From an uncultured Eubacteriales bacterium (GTDB lineage Bacteria > Bacillota > Clostridia > Christensenellales > Aristaeellaceae): a stretch of 64,000 bases of DNA. This document shows positions 39,132-51,645 of this stretch, piece after piece. The position numbers and the translations under genes are program-made. The stretch spans positions 62,001 through 126,000 of the forward strand of contig CACZHW010000002.1 in the NCBI GenBank assembly GCA_902781095.1, in the 5' to 3' direction. How positions within the stretch are numbered: the stretch's first letter is position 1; each line of letters starts with the position of its first letter. The notes below the pieces were generated by a model, which saw nothing but the letters and a program-made list of their open reading frames with translations, was not told the origin of the DNA and made no database searches.

Positions 39132-39698
39132 ATGGAGCAGGAGCAGAACGAAACGCGTTCTGAAGAGATGGACAGCACGGAAGAGACGGTAGTGGAGCCT
39201 GAAAAAGAAGAAACGGAACCGGCTGTGGAAGACGGCGAACAGACAGATCAGACGGCAGAAATCGAAAAGCTGATCGGTGAACGCGATGAATACCTCGAAA
39301 TGGCCAAGCGCCAGAAGGCCGAGTTCGCGAATTACCGCAGACGGACGGAGAACACGCGGAAAGAAGCGTTTGAAGAGGGCAGCAAGGATACGGTTAAGTG
39401 TTTTCTGCCGGTTCTGGATAATCTGGAGAGAGCGCTTGCCGCTGCCGGCGACGAGGAATCGCCGCTGAAGGCGGGCGTGGAGATGGTGCTGCGGCAGATG
39501 AATGAGGCAATGAGCCAGCTGAAGGTGGAGTGCATTGATCCGCAGGGTGAGCCGTTTGACGCAGAACTGATGAACGCGGTACTGCAGGGAACGCCGGAAG
39601 AAGGCGAACCGGGTTCGGTTTGCCAGGTGCTGCAGAAGGGCTACCGGATGGGCGACAAAGTCATCCGGCACGCCATGGTGAAGGTCGTAGCGGGTTAA
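39132..39698 (+). CDS. grpE: nucleotide exchange factor GrpE
   Basis: A 188-residue cochaperone that releases ADP from DnaK. The acidic N-terminal ~45 residues lead into a long coiled coil (ERDEYLEMAKRQKAEFANYRRR, then VLDNLERAL). The C-terminal beta domain carries VCQVLQKGYRMGDKVIRHAMVKV. ATG 39132 is chosen because AAGGAG lies 8 bases upstream; the GTG at 39123 overlaps that site. Confidence 0.96.
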   Translation: MEQEQNETRSEEMDSTEETVVEPEKEETEPAVEDGEQTDQTAEIEKLIGERDEYLEMAKRQKAEFANYRRRTENTRKEAFEEGSKDTVKCFLPVLDNLERALAAAGDEESPLKAGVEMVLRQMNEAMSQLKVECIDPQGEPFDAELMNAVLQGTPEEGEPGSVCQVLQKGYRMGDKVIRHAMVKVVAG

Positions 39699-39750
39699 CC
39701 GTTCGATATAAAAAGAAATAAACGCTTTCGAATAGAAGGAGGAAACTGTT

Positions 39751-41574
39751 ATGAGCAAGATTATAGGCATTGACCTTGGCACTACGAACAGCTGTGTGGC
39801 TGTGATCGAAGGCGGCGAGCCCGTCGTCATCCCCAATGCGGAAGGATCCCGCACCACGCCTTCCGTCGTGGCATTCGCCAAGAACGGCGAGCGCCTGGTG
39901 GGCCAGGTAGCGAAGCGTCAGGCGGTGGCCAACCCGGACCGCACGATCATCTCGATCAAGCGCGACATGGGCACGGACCGCAGAATCACGATTGACGGAA
40001 AGGATTACACGCCGCAGGACATCAGCGCCATGATCCTGATGAAGCTGAAGGCAGACGCGGAAGCTTATTTGGGCGAGAAGGTAACCGAAGCGGTCATCAC
40101 GGTTCCGGCGTACTTCTCTGACAGCCAGCGTCAGGCGACCAAGGATGCCGGCAGAATCGCGGGACTGGACGTCAAGCGTATCGTCAACGAGCCGACGGCG
40201 GCTTCCCTGGCGTACGGCCTTGACAAGGAAGATTCCCATACGATCCTGGTCTACGACCTGGGCGGCGGCACTTTCGATGTATCCATCCTTGAAGTGGGCG
40301 ACGGCGTGTTCGAAGTCAAGGCCACCAACGGCAACACGCACCTGGGCGGCGACGACTTCGACCAGAGGATTATCGACTATCTCGCGTCCGAGTTCAAGAA
40401 GGATACGGGTATCGACCTCAAGGCGGACAGAATGGCTCTCCAGCGCCTGAAGGAAGCAGCAGAGAAGGCGAAGATCGAGCTTTCCGGCGTGCTCAGCACG
40501 AACATCAACCTGCCGTTCATCACTGCGGATGCGACAGGCCCCAAGCATCTGGACATCACGCTTACGCGTGCGAAGTTTGACGAACTGACCCGTGATCTTG
40601 TTGAAGCCACTGTCGGCCCGATCCGTGACGCGCTGCGCGACGCGGGTATGACGGCCAGCGAAGTCGGCCGTGTCATCCTCGTGGGCGGATCTACGCGTAT
40701 CCCCGCGGTACAGGAAGCTGTCCGCAAGATGACCGGCAAGGAGCCCTACCGCAACATCAACCCGGACGAGTGCGTCGCGGTTGGCGCTGCCATCCAGGGC
40801 GGCATTCTCGGCGGCGACGTCAAGGACGTCGTGCTGCTGGACGTCACGCCGCTTTCCCTGGGCATTGAGACGCTGGGCGGCGTGTTTACGCGCCTGATCG
40901 ACCGGAACACGACCATCCCGACCAACAAGAGCCAGGTGTTCTCCACCGCTGCGGACGGCCAGACATCCGTTGACATCCATGTACTGCAGGGTGAGCGTGA
41001 AATGGCAGCGGGCAACAAGACGCTGGGCAGATTCCAGCTTACCGGCATCGCGCCGGCGCCGCGCGGTGTACCGCAGATCGAAGTTACCTTCAACATCGAC
41101 TCCAACGGCATCGTGAACGTATCCGCAAAGGACCTCGGAACGGGCAACGAGCAGAAGGTTACGATTACCTCCAGCACCAATCTGAGCGAGGACGAAATCA
41201 AGCAGCGCGTACGCGAAGCGGAGCAGTATGCGGAAGAGGACAAGAAACGCAAGGAAGAGGTCGAAACGATGAACCGCGCGGATGCACTGATTTTCGAAGT
41301 CGAAAAGCAGCTGCGTGAAATCGGCGACAAGCTCAGCGCGGAGGATAAAGCCGCCATCGAAAGCGAAGTGGCCGAGTTCAAGAAAGTTCGCGAGACGAAT
41401 GATGCGCAGCAGGTCAAGAACGCGATGGACGCGTTCTCCCAGAAGGTCTATGCGATCTTCGGCAAAGCGGCCCAGCAGGCCGGCGCCGGCAGCGCGGATC
41501 AGCAGAACTGGAACCAGAATCAGGGCGGGACGTCCGGAGACGGTGCATCCGACGCGGATTACGACGTGCACTGA
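39751..41574 (+). CDS. dnaK: molecular chaperone DnaK (Hsp70)
   Basis: A 607-residue Hsp70. The ATPase domain starts with [15 protein letters not shown] and has [14 protein letters not shown] and [12 protein letters not shown]. The linker [16 protein letters not shown] leads to the substrate-binding domain. The C-terminal tail is Gln/Asn/Gly-rich. The residue ~80 region lacks the extra loop of Gram-negative DnaK, as expected for a Firmicute. GAAGGAGG precedes ATG 39751. Confidence 0.98.
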   Translation: MSKIIGIDLGTTNSCVAVIEGGEPVVIPNAEGSRTTPSVVAFAKNGERLVGQVAKRQAVANPDRTIISIKRDMGTDRRITIDGKDYTPQDISAMILMKLKADAEAYLGEKVTEAVITVPAYFSDSQRQATKDAGRIAGLDVKRIVNEPTAASLAYGLDKEDSHTILVYDLGGGTFDVSILEVGDGVFEVKATNGNTHLGGDDFDQRIIDYLASEFKKDTGIDLKADRMALQRLKEAAEKAKIELSGVLSTNINLPFITADATGPKHLDITLTRAKFDELTRDLVEATVGPIRDALRDAGMTASEVGRVILVGGSTRIPAVQEAVRKMTGKEPYRNINPDECVAVGAAIQGGILGGDVKDVVLLDVTPLSLGIETLGGVFTRLIDRNTTIPTNKSQVFSTAADGQTSVDIHVLQGEREMAAGNKTLGRFQLTGIAPAPRGVPQIEVTFNIDSNGIVNVSAKDLGTGNEQKVTITSSTNLSEDEIKQRVREAEQYAEEDKKRKEEVETMNRADALIFEVEKQLREIGDKLSAEDKAAIESEVAEFKKVRETNDAQQVKNAMDAFSQKVYAIFGKAAQQAGAGSADQQNWNQNQGGTSGDGASDADYDVH

Positions 41575-41599
41575 TCGGATTGAAAACCAATAATAGCCG

Positions 41600-41632
41600 G
41601 CTGTGTCGCCGTCAGTTTGACGGCGACACAGC
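41600..41632 (+). promoter_or_regulatory. perfect 14-bp hairpin between dnaK and dnaJ
   Basis: GCTGTGTCGCCGTC (41600-41613) pairs without mismatch with GACGGCGACACAGC (41619-41632) around AGTTT. There is no T run, so it is not a normal terminator. Its right arm ends at the first possible dnaJ start region. It could protect the 3' end of dnaK mRNA or limit dnaJ expression. Confidence 0.8.
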
Positions 41633-41644
41633 GTGATTAGCAGA

Positions 41645-42841
41645 ATGGCGGTGACTGCCGTGGCAGACAAAAGGGATTACTACGAGGTATTAGGGGTCTC
41701 CAAAAGCGCATCCGAGGATGAGATCAAAAAGGCGTACCGCAAGGCGGCCAAGGCCTGTCATCCGGACTTGCACCCGGACGACAAGCAGGCAGAAGAGCGC
41801 TTTAAAGAGGTTAACGAGGCGTATCAGGTGCTTTCGGATCCTCAGAAAAAAGCGCGCTATGATCAATTCGGATTCGATGATCCCAGAAGCGGCATGTCTG
41901 GCGGGCAGGGGTTCGGCGGATTTGGCGGCTTCGGCGGATTTGAAGATATATTCGACATGTTTACGGGTGCGGGCTTTGGCGGCAGAAGCAGCGGAGCACG
42001 CCAGAACGCACCGAGAAGGGGCTCTGATCTGCAGCACAACCTGAATCTCTCGTTTGAGGAAGCTGCATTCGGCTGCAGAAAGGAGTTCTCCTTCAACCGC
42101 AGAGCGGTATGCGACACCTGCCACGGAAGCGGTGCAAAACCCGGAACGCAGCCGCAGACCTGCTCCGTTTGCGGGGGCTCCGGGCAGCAGCGCGTCACTA
42201 TGAATTCGCCCTTCGGGCAGGTCCAGACGCTGAGAACCTGCTCGGCGTGCGGAGGCAAGGGAAGAGTCGTCAAAGACCGGTGTCCCGACTGTTCCGGCAG
42301 TGGATTCAAACGGATTACGAGAACGGTGACGCTGAACGTTCCGGCTGGTGTCGACGACGGGCAGAACTTCATGATGATTCCCGGCGAGGGCGAGCCCGGC
42401 ACAAACGGCGGAGCACCCGGCGATCTTTACATCACCTGTTCCGTCCGGCCGCATAAGATTTTCAAACGCGATCGGTTTGATCTCTACTGTGAGGTTCCGA
42501 TTTCCTTCACCCAGGCTGCTCTGGGCGGAGAGATTGAGGTGCCGACGCTGGAGGGAACGACACGCTACAGCATCCCGACGGGTACACAGGAGGGCACGTC
42601 GTTCCGTATCCGCAATCAGGGTGTACAGCAGTTCAAGGGGAACGGCAGGGGTGACCTGTATTTCACCGTTCACGTCGAGGTGCCCAAGCACCTGGGTGAG
42701 CGCCAGAAGGACCTGTTGAGGCAATTTGAAGACTCTCTGAACGGAAGGGAATACGAAAAGCGTAAGAGCTTTGGCGAGCAGGTGCGCAGCTACATAAAGG
42801 AAAACACAGAGCGCTTTAAAGAGCGGTTCGATAAAAAATAA
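41645..42841 (+). CDS. dnaJ: chaperone DnaJ (Hsp40)
   Basis: A DnaJ of about 398 residues, the DnaK cochaperone. The J domain has DYYEVLGV and the HPD motif (CHPDLHPDD). A Gly/Phe-rich stretch follows, then four zinc motifs: [24 protein letters not shown] and CPDCSGSG. The C-terminal domains bind substrate. The start is uncertain: ATG 41645 or GTG 41660, the latter giving the usual M-A-D-K-R-D-Y-Y opening. Neither has a strong Shine-Dalgarno, and a stable hairpin lies just upstream. Confidence 0.95.
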   Translation: MAVTAVADKRDYYEVLGVSKSASEDEIKKAYRKAAKACHPDLHPDDKQAEERFKEVNEAYQVLSDPQKKARYDQFGFDDPRSGMSGGQGFGGFGGFGGFEDIFDMFTGAGFGGRSSGARQNAPRRGSDLQHNLNLSFEEAAFGCRKEFSFNRRAVCDTCHGSGAKPGTQPQTCSVCGGSGQQRVTMNSPFGQVQTLRTCSACGGKGRVVKDRCPDCSGSGFKRITRTVTLNVPAGVDDGQNFMMIPGEGEPGTNGGAPGDLYITCSVRPHKIFKRDRFDLYCEVPISFTQAALGGEIEVPTLEGTTRYSIPTGTQEGTSFRIRNQGVQQFKGNGRGDLYFTVHVEVPKHLGERQKDLLRQFEDSLNGREYEKRKSFGEQVRSYIKENTERFKERFDKK

Positions 42842-42853
42842 AAGCCTGAAAGG

Positions 42854-42895
42854 GCAAAGCGAAGTCCCAGAGGAACTTCGCTTTGCTTGGTTTTG
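42854..42895 (+). terminator. hairpin after dnaJ
   Basis: GCAAAGCGAAGT (42854-42865) pairs with ACTTCGCTTTGC (42875-42886), followed by TTGGTTTTGG. It may end part of the heat-shock transcript before prmA. Confidence 0.7.
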
Positions 42896-42921
42896 GAAAC
42901 GGACAGAAGGAGAAGGGTATC

Positions 42922-43869
42922 ATGAAATGGATTCAACTGAGCGTGCACACGACGACGATGGGAGCCGAAGTGATTTCCGGACTGCTGATGGAAATCGGGG
43001 CTTGCGGCACAGAAATCGTGGACCGTTACGATGTGCTTTCGGCGGACAAGCGCGACGGAATGTGGGACATGATCGACGAACATGTGCTGCAAAACATGCC
43101 GGAGGAAGTCATCGTCAAGGCTTATTTTGAAGCAGACGGAAACGAGGCGGAAAAGACCTCGCTGGCACGTGAAAAGGTTCAGACCCTTCGCGGGGAAAGC
43201 CTTGGCTTTGACCTTGGCAGCCTAAAGACGGAGACTGAAACGGTACAGGACGAGGATTGGAAGGACAACTGGAAAAAATGGTATAAGCCCATGCGGATCG
43301 GCAGCTGTATAATTGTGAAACCGACATGGGAGACTTACGAAGCGAAGCCGGACGATCTCGTTCTGGAGATGGATCCCGGGATGGCGTTCGGCACAGGTAC
43401 GCATGAGACGACGTCCATGTGCATCCGGATGCTGGAAAAGTACGTCCGCAGCCATTGCAAGTGCATCGACGTGGGATGCGGCAGCGGCATCCTCGCCCTG
43501 GCAGCGGCCAAGCTGGGGGCGGAGTCGTGTATCGCCATCGATCTGGATGAACTGGCCGTAAAGGTCGCGGATGAAAACATCAGGAACAATCATCTGGAAG
43601 ACCGGGTCAGGGCAGTGCAGGGGGATCTTTTGGAACAATGCGAAGAGAACGCTGACGTGATCGTTGCAAACATTATCGCAGATGTCATCTGTTATCTGTG
43701 CAAGCCCGTATCCACCAAGCTGGAAAAGGACGGTGTCTTTATCATGTCCGGTATTATCCGGGAGAAAGAAGCGGACGTACTGAATGCGTTGGAACGGGCA
43801 GGCTACGTGGTCTGTGATCGGCTGACGGAAGGAGAATGGGTGTGCCTGGCCGCACGCGTGAAGGAATAA
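42922..43869 (+). CDS. prmA: ribosomal protein L11 methyltransferase PrmA
   Basis: A 315-residue SAM enzyme that methylates ribosomal protein L11. The N-terminal substrate domain contains DEDWKDNWKKWYKPMRIG. The catalytic domain has DPGMAFGTGTHETT and the SAM motif IDVGCGSGILALAAAKLGA, followed by NIIADVI. ATG 42922 follows AGAAGGAGAAGG. It lies between dnaJ and rsmE, the standard Firmicute order. Confidence 0.95.
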   Translation: MKWIQLSVHTTTMGAEVISGLLMEIGACGTEIVDRYDVLSADKRDGMWDMIDEHVLQNMPEEVIVKAYFEADGNEAEKTSLAREKVQTLRGESLGFDLGSLKTETETVQDEDWKDNWKKWYKPMRIGSCIIVKPTWETYEAKPDDLVLEMDPGMAFGTGTHETTSMCIRMLEKYVRSHCKCIDVGCGSGILALAAAKLGAESCIAIDLDELAVKVADENIRNNHLEDRVRAVQGDLLEQCEENADVIVANIIADVICYLCKPVSTKLEKDGVFIMSGIIREKEADVLNALERAGYVVCDRLTEGEWVCLAARVKE

Positions 43870-43870
43870 G

Positions 43871-44611
43871 ATGCATCGGTTTTTCGTGATTGACGATAAC
43901 GGAATCATCCGCCTGAGAGACGACGACGTGCGGCATGCGCAGCGCGTGCTGCGTCTGGAACCCGGCGACGAAATCGAGGCTGTGTTTGAGGCACAGCGCT
44001 GGAAAGCCGCGATTCTTACCGCCGGAGAAACCGTACAGATCGAGTTGAAAGAGAAACTGGAAGATACCGAACCCGGGTCGGATATCACGCTGTTTCAGGG
44101 GTTGCCCAAGGCGGAGAAGATGGAATGGATCATCCAGAAGGGTACGGAGCTGGGAATAAACCGGTTTTGCCCGGTCCTGATGGAACGCAGCGTGCCCATG
44201 CCGGACCGAAAAAACGCAGCCCGGAAGCAGGAACGGTGGAGAACGATCGCCACCGAAGCCGTGAAGCAATGCGGCCGTTCACGGATACCGGAAGTTGATG
44301 AGCCGGTGGGGCTGAAAGCAGCGCTGCAGGCACTGCGGAACACGGATGTGCTGCTGGTTCCGTGGGAAGGCTCGACTGCAGGAAAGTCGCCGGCCATTCA
44401 CGACGTTTTGAAACCGTTACAAGATCAAAACGGACTGACGGTCGGAATTCTGATCGGCCCGGAGGGCGGGATTTCCGAGATGGAGATACAATGGCTGCAG
44501 AGCAACGCGAACGCGACGGCTGTGACGCTTGGACCGCGCATCCTGCGGACAGAGACGGCGGCCATCGCTGCGACGGTCTTGGTACTGGGTGCGTTGGGTG
44601 AAATGCAGTAG
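43871..44611 (+). CDS. rsmE: 16S rRNA m3U1498 methyltransferase RsmE
   Basis: A 246-residue SPOUT-class methyltransferase. The N-terminal PUA-like domain has RHAQRVLRLEPGD. The knotted C-terminal domain has QGLPKAEKMEWIIQKGTELG, IGPEGGISEMEI and LGPRILRTETAA, all diagnostic of RsmE. It starts one base after the prmA stop and ends the heat-shock operon; no clear terminator follows before the ATP-synthase promoter. Confidence 0.96.
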   Translation: MHRFFVIDDNGIIRLRDDDVRHAQRVLRLEPGDEIEAVFEAQRWKAAILTAGETVQIELKEKLEDTEPGSDITLFQGLPKAEKMEWIIQKGTELGINRFCPVLMERSVPMPDRKNAARKQERWRTIATEAVKQCGRSRIPEVDEPVGLKAALQALRNTDVLLVPWEGSTAGKSPAIHDVLKPLQDQNGLTVGILIGPEGGISEMEIQWLQSNANATAVTLGPRILRTETAAIAATVLVLGALGEMQ

Positions 44612-44666
44612 ACGAATCATGAACCGGATTGACGGGCGGTTGAATTGAATTTGAGGCGGTAAATCA

Positions 44667-44696
44667 TTGACCGGGGCAATCGGAAAATGGTATACT
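44667..44696 (+). promoter_or_regulatory. promoter of the ATP synthase operon
   Basis: TTGACC (44667-44672), 18 bases, TATACT (44691-44696) with the TG extension at 44688-44689. Confidence 0.75.
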
Positions 44697-44729
44697 AAAT
44701 GAGTATTTGAAAAATAGGAGTAGCGTGGA

Positions 44730-45137
44730 ATGCAACAGTTTGACCGTCCCGATGACGGAATCGACGACAGCCTGAAAAAGATTGCAATCATCAGCAGCGT
44801 CCTTTTTGCGCTTATGCTGGTGGTTTATGTCTGTCTGGGTAAATTGAATGCCGCGGTTATTCTGGGCGGGCTGATTGGCCTTGCCGCCGCGCTGATGAAT
44901 CTGGTTCTGCTGGGCCGGACCGTAAGAGAGATCGCACAGACACAGGACACCGTCCTGGCGCAAAACCGGATCCGCGCTTCTTATACGACAAGGATGATGG
45001 GGATGGCCGCAGCGGCCGTGATCGCGTTCCTGATCCCTCAGACAGACGGCATCGCCTGTCTGATCGCGCTCGTCATCCCAAAGATTGGCGTGATGCTGGT
45101 ACAGCATCTGGACAGGTTTATCAGCCGGAAGAAATGA
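44730..45137 (+). CDS. atpI: ATP synthase subunit I-like membrane protein
   Basis: A 135-residue protein with four hydrophobic segments, placed first in the ATP synthase operon. Sequence conservation in AtpI is low, so the call rests mainly on size, topology and position. In other bacteria AtpI helps to assemble the c ring. GGAGTAGCG precedes ATG 44730. Confidence 0.72.
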   Translation: MQQFDRPDDGIDDSLKKIAIISSVLFALMLVVYVCLGKLNAAVILGGLIGLAAALMNLVLLGRTVREIAQTQDTVLAQNRIRASYTTRMMGMAAAAVIAFLIPQTDGIACLIALVIPKIGVMLVQHLDRFISRKK

Positions 45138-45178
45138 GAACATTTGCAATAGTTGACAGGTAACGGGGGAAGAGGCGT

Positions 45179-45937
45179 ATGAGCATTAACATAACGGGTG
45201 CAAGAATCCTGGTGTCGATTCCGCAGCTCGGCGGCTTTATGCTGACCGAGACGGTCATAACAACGTGGATTGTCATGGCCATCTTGGTTCTCGCCTGCAG
45301 GTTTATGACGAAGAACCTTGAAGTGCATCCAACGAGGAAAAGACAGGTTGTCGCCGAGTGGATCGTCACAACCGTCCAGGGGCTTGTCAGGGATACGATG
45401 GGGCCGCAGTATCTGGAAACGTGGTATGTACCGCTGATCGGCGCCATGTTTGCGCTCTCCGCCGGTTGCAGCCTGTCCAGTGTGGTGGGCGCCAAGGCAC
45501 CGACCTGTGATCTTTCGACGGTGCTGGGGTGGGCGTTCTTCGTTTTCGCCATCATCACCTACACGAAGATCCGCACGAACGGTCCGTGGGGATATGTCAA
45601 GGGCTTTGCGGCACCTGTCGTGGTGATGTTTCCCATGAACGTCATCAGCGAGGTGGCGACGCCGGTATCGATGGCGCTACGTCACTTCGGCAACATCGCC
45701 AGCGGCAGCGTCATCACGACGTTGATCTACGGCGGACTGGCTTCCCTATCCAGCATGGTGCTGGGGCTGTTCCCGGGCGCCCTGGGCAGTGTTCTGTCAA
45801 AGATTCCGCTGCTCAGTTTCGGCCTGCCGGCCATTCTGTCGCTCTATTTTGACTTTTTCTCCAGCGTGCTCCAGGCGTTCATCTTCTGCACGCTGACCAT
45901 GATTTACATCTCCGGAGCGGCTGATCCGGGCGAATAA
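45179..45937 (+). CDS. atpB: F0 ATP synthase subunit a
   Basis: A 252-residue membrane protein that forms the ion half-channels against the c ring. About six hydrophobic segments are present. The essential Arg168 lies in MALRHFGN, where most subunits have LRLFGN, so the residue after it is His in place of Leu. The N terminus is short compared with Proteobacteria. GGGGGAAGAGG precedes ATG 45179. Confidence 0.94.
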   Translation: MSINITGARILVSIPQLGGFMLTETVITTWIVMAILVLACRFMTKNLEVHPTRKRQVVAEWIVTTVQGLVRDTMGPQYLETWYVPLIGAMFALSAGCSLSSVVGAKAPTCDLSTVLGWAFFVFAIITYTKIRTNGPWGYVKGFAAPVVVMFPMNVISEVATPVSMALRHFGNIASGSVITTLIYGGLASLSSMVLGLFPGALGSVLSKIPLLSFGLPAILSLYFDFFSSVLQAFIFCTLTMIYISGAADPGE

Positions 45938-45942
45938 GGTAA

Positions 45943-46275
<333 letters not shown>

Positions 46276-46300
46276 GCGATCTTCGAAGGGAGGGTAATCA

Positions 46301-46801
46301 ATGGAGACGCAGGAATTTGTTTCCATTGCCCCTTGGACAATGATCTTCCAGATCGCCAATCTCCTGCTTCTGATGCTGCTGTTTAAGAAATTTCTTTTCA
46401 AGCCCGTTACGGCAATTCTTGAAAAGAGGAGAATGGAGATTGAGGGGAAGTACTCGGAAGCTGAAAGCGCCGAGGCGGATGCCAAGAGCCTGAAAGCGGA
46501 GTACGAAACCCGGATGAGGGGTGCCAGAGAAGAAGCGGAACAGATTGTCAGCGCCGCGACACAGAATGCTGCACAGCTCTCGGCCAACATGCTCAAAGAG
46601 ACAAAGGAGCAGGCCGAACAGATCAAGCGCAAAGCAGAGGCGGATATTCAGAGAGAACGCCAGAAGGCTTTCAACGACGCCAAAGGCGAGCTTTCCGGTA
46701 TCGCGCTGGATATCGCTTCCCAGATTCTCGACAGGGAAATCAGCGAAGAAGACCATGATGCCATGATTGAAGATTTTATCAAGAATGTGGGTGAGGCGTG
46801 A
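46301..46801 (+). CDS. atpF: F0 ATP synthase subunit b
   Basis: A 166-residue peripheral-stalk protein. One hydrophobic segment (~9-27) anchors it and a long charged helix (~30-150) follows, with the conserved FKP after the membrane part. GGAGGG precedes ATG 46301. Its TGA overlaps the atpH start by one base. Confidence 0.95.
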   Translation: METQEFVSIAPWTMIFQIANLLLLMLLFKKFLFKPVTAILEKRRMEIEGKYSEAESAEADAKSLKAEYETRMRGAREEAEQIVSAATQNAAQLSANMLKETKEQAEQIKRKAEADIQRERQKAFNDAKGELSGIALDIASQILDREISEEDHDAMIEDFIKNVGEA

Positions 46802-47337
46802 TGGCCGAAAGCGGAGCAGTCTACGGGAATGCGCTTCATGATCTTGCAGTGGAGAGCGCCCGTGAAGAGCAGATTCTGAGAGACCTTACGCTGATTGCGG
46901 ATGTTTTATCCGCAGAGCCTGCTTATGTACGCCTGCTGGATTCCTATGTGCTGTCCAAGGCGGAACGCCAGTCGCTGCTGGAGCAGTCCTTTGGCGGCAA
47001 GGTGGACGCAATGACACTGAACCTGCTCAAAATCATGGTCGACCGCAATGCGCTGAAAGAATTTTCTCAGTGCAGGAAAGCCTATGTCAGCGCATACCGT
47101 GAGCAGCACAGAATCGCGGTGGCACGGATTTCAAGCGCGGTCGAATTACGGTCAGATCAGAAGGAGAAGATCGTCTCTTCTCTTAGCCGTAAAACGGGCA
47201 AGACCATTGAACCGGAATACGTGGTGAATCCGGAACTGCGGGGCGGAATGCGGATTGAGGTGGACGGTGTCTGCTATGACAATACGGTTTCCGCCAAGCT
47301 GGGGAATCTTGCCAGAGTCTTATCCGGTCAGGGATAA
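46801..47337 (+). CDS. atpH: F1 ATP synthase subunit delta
   Basis: A 178-residue subunit that joins the peripheral stalk to the F1 head. It shows YGNALHDLA near the N terminus and the conserved C-terminal block NPELRGGMRIEVDGVCYDNTVSAKL. ATG 46801 shares its A with the atpF stop. The GTG three bases earlier is an unlikely alternative. Confidence 0.95.
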   Translation: MAESGAVYGNALHDLAVESAREEQILRDLTLIADVLSAEPAYVRLLDSYVLSKAERQSLLEQSFGGKVDAMTLNLLKIMVDRNALKEFSQCRKAYVSAYREQHRIAVARISSAVELRSDQKEKIVSSLSRKTGKTIEPEYVVNPELRGGMRIEVDGVCYDNTVSAKLGNLARVLSGQG

Positions 47338-47370
47338 GGATGATTTTTGCAAAAGAAAGTCGGTGAATGC

Positions 47371-48879
47371 ATGGACTTGAAGGCCGAAGAGATATCGAAG
47401 ATCATCAAAAGCCAGATCAAAGATTACGGTAAGCGCATTGAACAAAGCGAAACCGGAACGGTTGTTCTGGTCGGAGACGGAATTGCAAAGGCTTCCGGTC
47501 TGGATAAGTGCATGGCCAACGAGCTGGTTGAATTTGAAAACGGCGAGTATGGCATGGCGCTGAATTTGGAGGAAGACTTTGTTTCCGTCGTTATTCTGGG
47601 CAGTGACAGCAAGCTGCACGAAGGCAGCTCGGTCAAGCGAACCGGACGTGTCGTGTCCGTGCCGGTCGGCGAGGGGCTGATCGGCCGCGTCGTCAACGCC
47701 CTGGGGCAGCCGGTTGACGGCAAAGGCGCCGTAAAGGCCGCAGAAACGCGGCCGATTGAAAGCCCGGCTCCCGGAATCATTGAGCGCAAAGGCGTCAACG
47801 TGCCGCTGCAGACCGGTATTAAAGCCATCGACAGCATGATCCCGATCGGACGCGGGCAGCGCGAGCTTATCATCGGAGACAGGCAGACGGGAAAAACGAC
47901 GATTGCGACGGACACCATCATCAACCAGCGCGGGAAGGGTGTCATCTGCATTTACGTCGCGATCGGACAGAAGAATTCAACCGTCGCGCAGCTGGTTGAA
48001 CAGCTCAGCCAGGCCGGTGCGATGGATTACACCATTGTCGTCAGCGCAACCGCTTCGGAACTGGCGCCCATGCAGTACATTGCGCCTTACACGGGATGCA
48101 CGATGGGCGAGTATTTCATGCACCAAGGCAAGGACGTGCTGGTGATCTACGACGATCTGTCCAAACATGCGGTCGCCTACCGTGCGATGTCGTTGCTGAT
48201 CCGCCGCCCGCCCGGACGGGAGGCTTATCCCGGTGACGTTTTCTATCTGCACAGCAGACTGCTGGAACGCGCGGCGAGGATGGCGCCGGAGTACGGCGGC
48301 GGAAGCCTGACAGCGCTGCCGATCATCGAAACGCAGGCCGGCGACGTCTCCGCCTACATCCCCACCAACGTGATTTCCATCACGGACGGTCAGATCTTCC
48401 TGGAAAGTGAGCTTTTCCACTCGGGAATCATGCCTGCCGTCAACCCCGGTATCTCGGTTTCCCGCGTCGGCGGAAATGCGCAGATCAAGGCGATGAAGAA
48501 GGTGGCCGGTTCCCTCAAACTGATTTACAGCCAGTACAGGGAACTGCAGAGCTTTGCACAGTTCGGAAGCGACCTGGATGCCGATACGAAGGCTCGCCTT
48601 GCACAGGGCGAGCGGGTTGTGGAAGTGCTCAAGCAGGGTAAGAGCAAGCCGGTTGACGTCGAGAAGCAGGTGTGCATCATCTATGCAGTGACGCACGATT
48701 ATCTGGCCGGCGTGTCGCTCGACCGGATAGCGGATTACGAAGAGCGGCTGTATGCACGCATTGAAGCAGAACAGCCGGACATTTTTGAAGAAATCCGGAC
48801 GACGGGCAAGTTTGAAGCGGAAACCGAAGAGAAGCTGAAACGGGTATTGCAGAAGTTTACGGCTGATTTCATCGGTTGA
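47371..48879 (+). CDS. atpA: F1 ATP synthase subunit alpha
   Basis: A 502-residue subunit of the F1 hexamer holding the non-catalytic nucleotide sites. The P-loop is GDRQTGKTT near residue 170 and the signature is [17 protein letters not shown] 47371 is chosen because the family begins M-x-L-x-x-E-E-I-S; a TTG eight codons earlier is possible. The Shine-Dalgarno for 47371 is weak. Confidence 0.97.
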   Translation: MDLKAEEISKIIKSQIKDYGKRIEQSETGTVVLVGDGIAKASGLDKCMANELVEFENGEYGMALNLEEDFVSVVILGSDSKLHEGSSVKRTGRVVSVPVGEGLIGRVVNALGQPVDGKGAVKAAETRPIESPAPGIIERKGVNVPLQTGIKAIDSMIPIGRGQRELIIGDRQTGKTTIATDTIINQRGKGVICIYVAIGQKNSTVAQLVEQLSQAGAMDYTIVVSATASELAPMQYIAPYTGCTMGEYFMHQGKDVLVIYDDLSKHAVAYRAMSLLIRRPPGREAYPGDVFYLHSRLLERAARMAPEYGGGSLTALPIIETQAGDVSAYIPTNVISITDGQIFLESELFHSGIMPAVNPGISVSRVGGNAQIKAMKKVAGSLKLIYSQYRELQSFAQFGSDLDADTKARLAQGERVVEVLKQGKSKPVDVEKQVCIIYAVTHDYLAGVSLDRIADYEERLYARIEAEQPDIFEEIRTTGKFEAETEEKLKRVLQKFTADFIG

Positions 48880-48896
48880 GAAAGGAGGGGTGACGG

Positions 48897-49748
48897 ATGG
48901 CTGGCGCTTCGATGAAGGACATCAAGCTCCGGATTAAAAGCGTACAAAGTACCATGCAGATTACAAAAGCAATGGAACTGGTCGCCTCTTCCAAACTGAG
49001 GAAAGCCAAACTTCGGCAGGAAAGCTGCAGACCTTATCACGAGGAACTGTGGAAAGCGCTGCAGGAGATCGAAGCTTCCACCAATGACTTTTCATCCGTT
49101 TACCAGCAGCACAGGCAGATACGGAAAACCTGTGTGATCGTCATTGCCGGCGACAGAGGCCTGGCAGGCGGCTACAACAGCAACATCATTAAGGCTGCTT
49201 CTGAAATGGGCAGACCGGATGAACTGTGTATCCTGCCGATCGGGAAAAGAGCCGTGGAGTATTTCTGCCGGCATGGGTATGAGGTGCTGACCACTTCCTT
49301 TATGGAGGCTGCATCCATCTCGGTGGCCGACTGCTTCTCCATCAGCGAAATCCTGACCAGGGGATACGTGGACGGCCAGTTTGACTGTGTGAAGGTCCTT
49401 TATACGAGACTCGTTTCACTGCTCTCCCAGCAGCCGGATACGATGGAACTGCTTCCGCTCGCCGCTGCCGGGAAAGAAAAGAAGACGGACGTCCGGGAGC
49501 TTGTGCTGTATGAGCCGGGAGCCGATACGGTCTACAACGCCATCGTTCCCAATTACATCGCCGGCATGCTGTACGGCGCCATGTGTGAGTCGGTTGCGAG
49601 CGAACTTGCCGCCAGAAGGACGGCCATGGATGCGGCCAGCAAGAACGCATCGGAGATGATTGACGACCTCAGCCTGAAATACAACAGGGCGCGGCAGGGC
49701 GCAATTACGCAGGAAATCACCGAAATTGTAGCTGGCGCTGAGCAATAA
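48897..49748 (+). CDS. atpG: F1 ATP synthase subunit gamma
   Basis: A 283-residue central-stalk subunit. The N-terminal helix has KLRIKSVQSTMQITKAMELVASSKLRKA and the C-terminal helix has ASKNASEMIDDLSLKYNRARQGAITQEITEIV, both diagnostic. AGGAGGGGTGACGG precedes ATG 48897. Confidence 0.97.
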   Translation: MAGASMKDIKLRIKSVQSTMQITKAMELVASSKLRKAKLRQESCRPYHEELWKALQEIEASTNDFSSVYQQHRQIRKTCVIVIAGDRGLAGGYNSNIIKAASEMGRPDELCILPIGKRAVEYFCRHGYEVLTTSFMEAASISVADCFSISEILTRGYVDGQFDCVKVLYTRLVSLLSQQPDTMELLPLAAAGKEKKTDVRELVLYEPGADTVYNAIVPNYIAGMLYGAMCESVASELAARRTAMDAASKNASEMIDDLSLKYNRARQGAITQEITEIVAGAEQ

Positions 49749-49764
49749 GGCTGCAAAGAGTTAA

Positions 49765-51578
<1,814 letters not shown>

Positions 51579-51582
51579 AAGT

Positions 51583-51614
51583 GCACCGGCAAAAGTTCTT
51601 TGCCGGTGCTTTTC
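51583..51614 (+). terminator. terminator of the ATP synthase operon
   Basis: GCACCGGCAAA (51583-51593) pairs with TTTGCCGGTGC (51599-51609), followed by TTTTCC. Confidence 0.9.
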
Positions 51615-51645
51615 CATGTGAACAGAAAATCTGCAGGAGTGTAAA

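Noticed and set aside
39661..41670. 669-codon minus-strand frame opposite dnaK
   Set aside because: Antisense open frames opposite dnaK are a well-known artefact of its codon bias; no independent start signals were seen.
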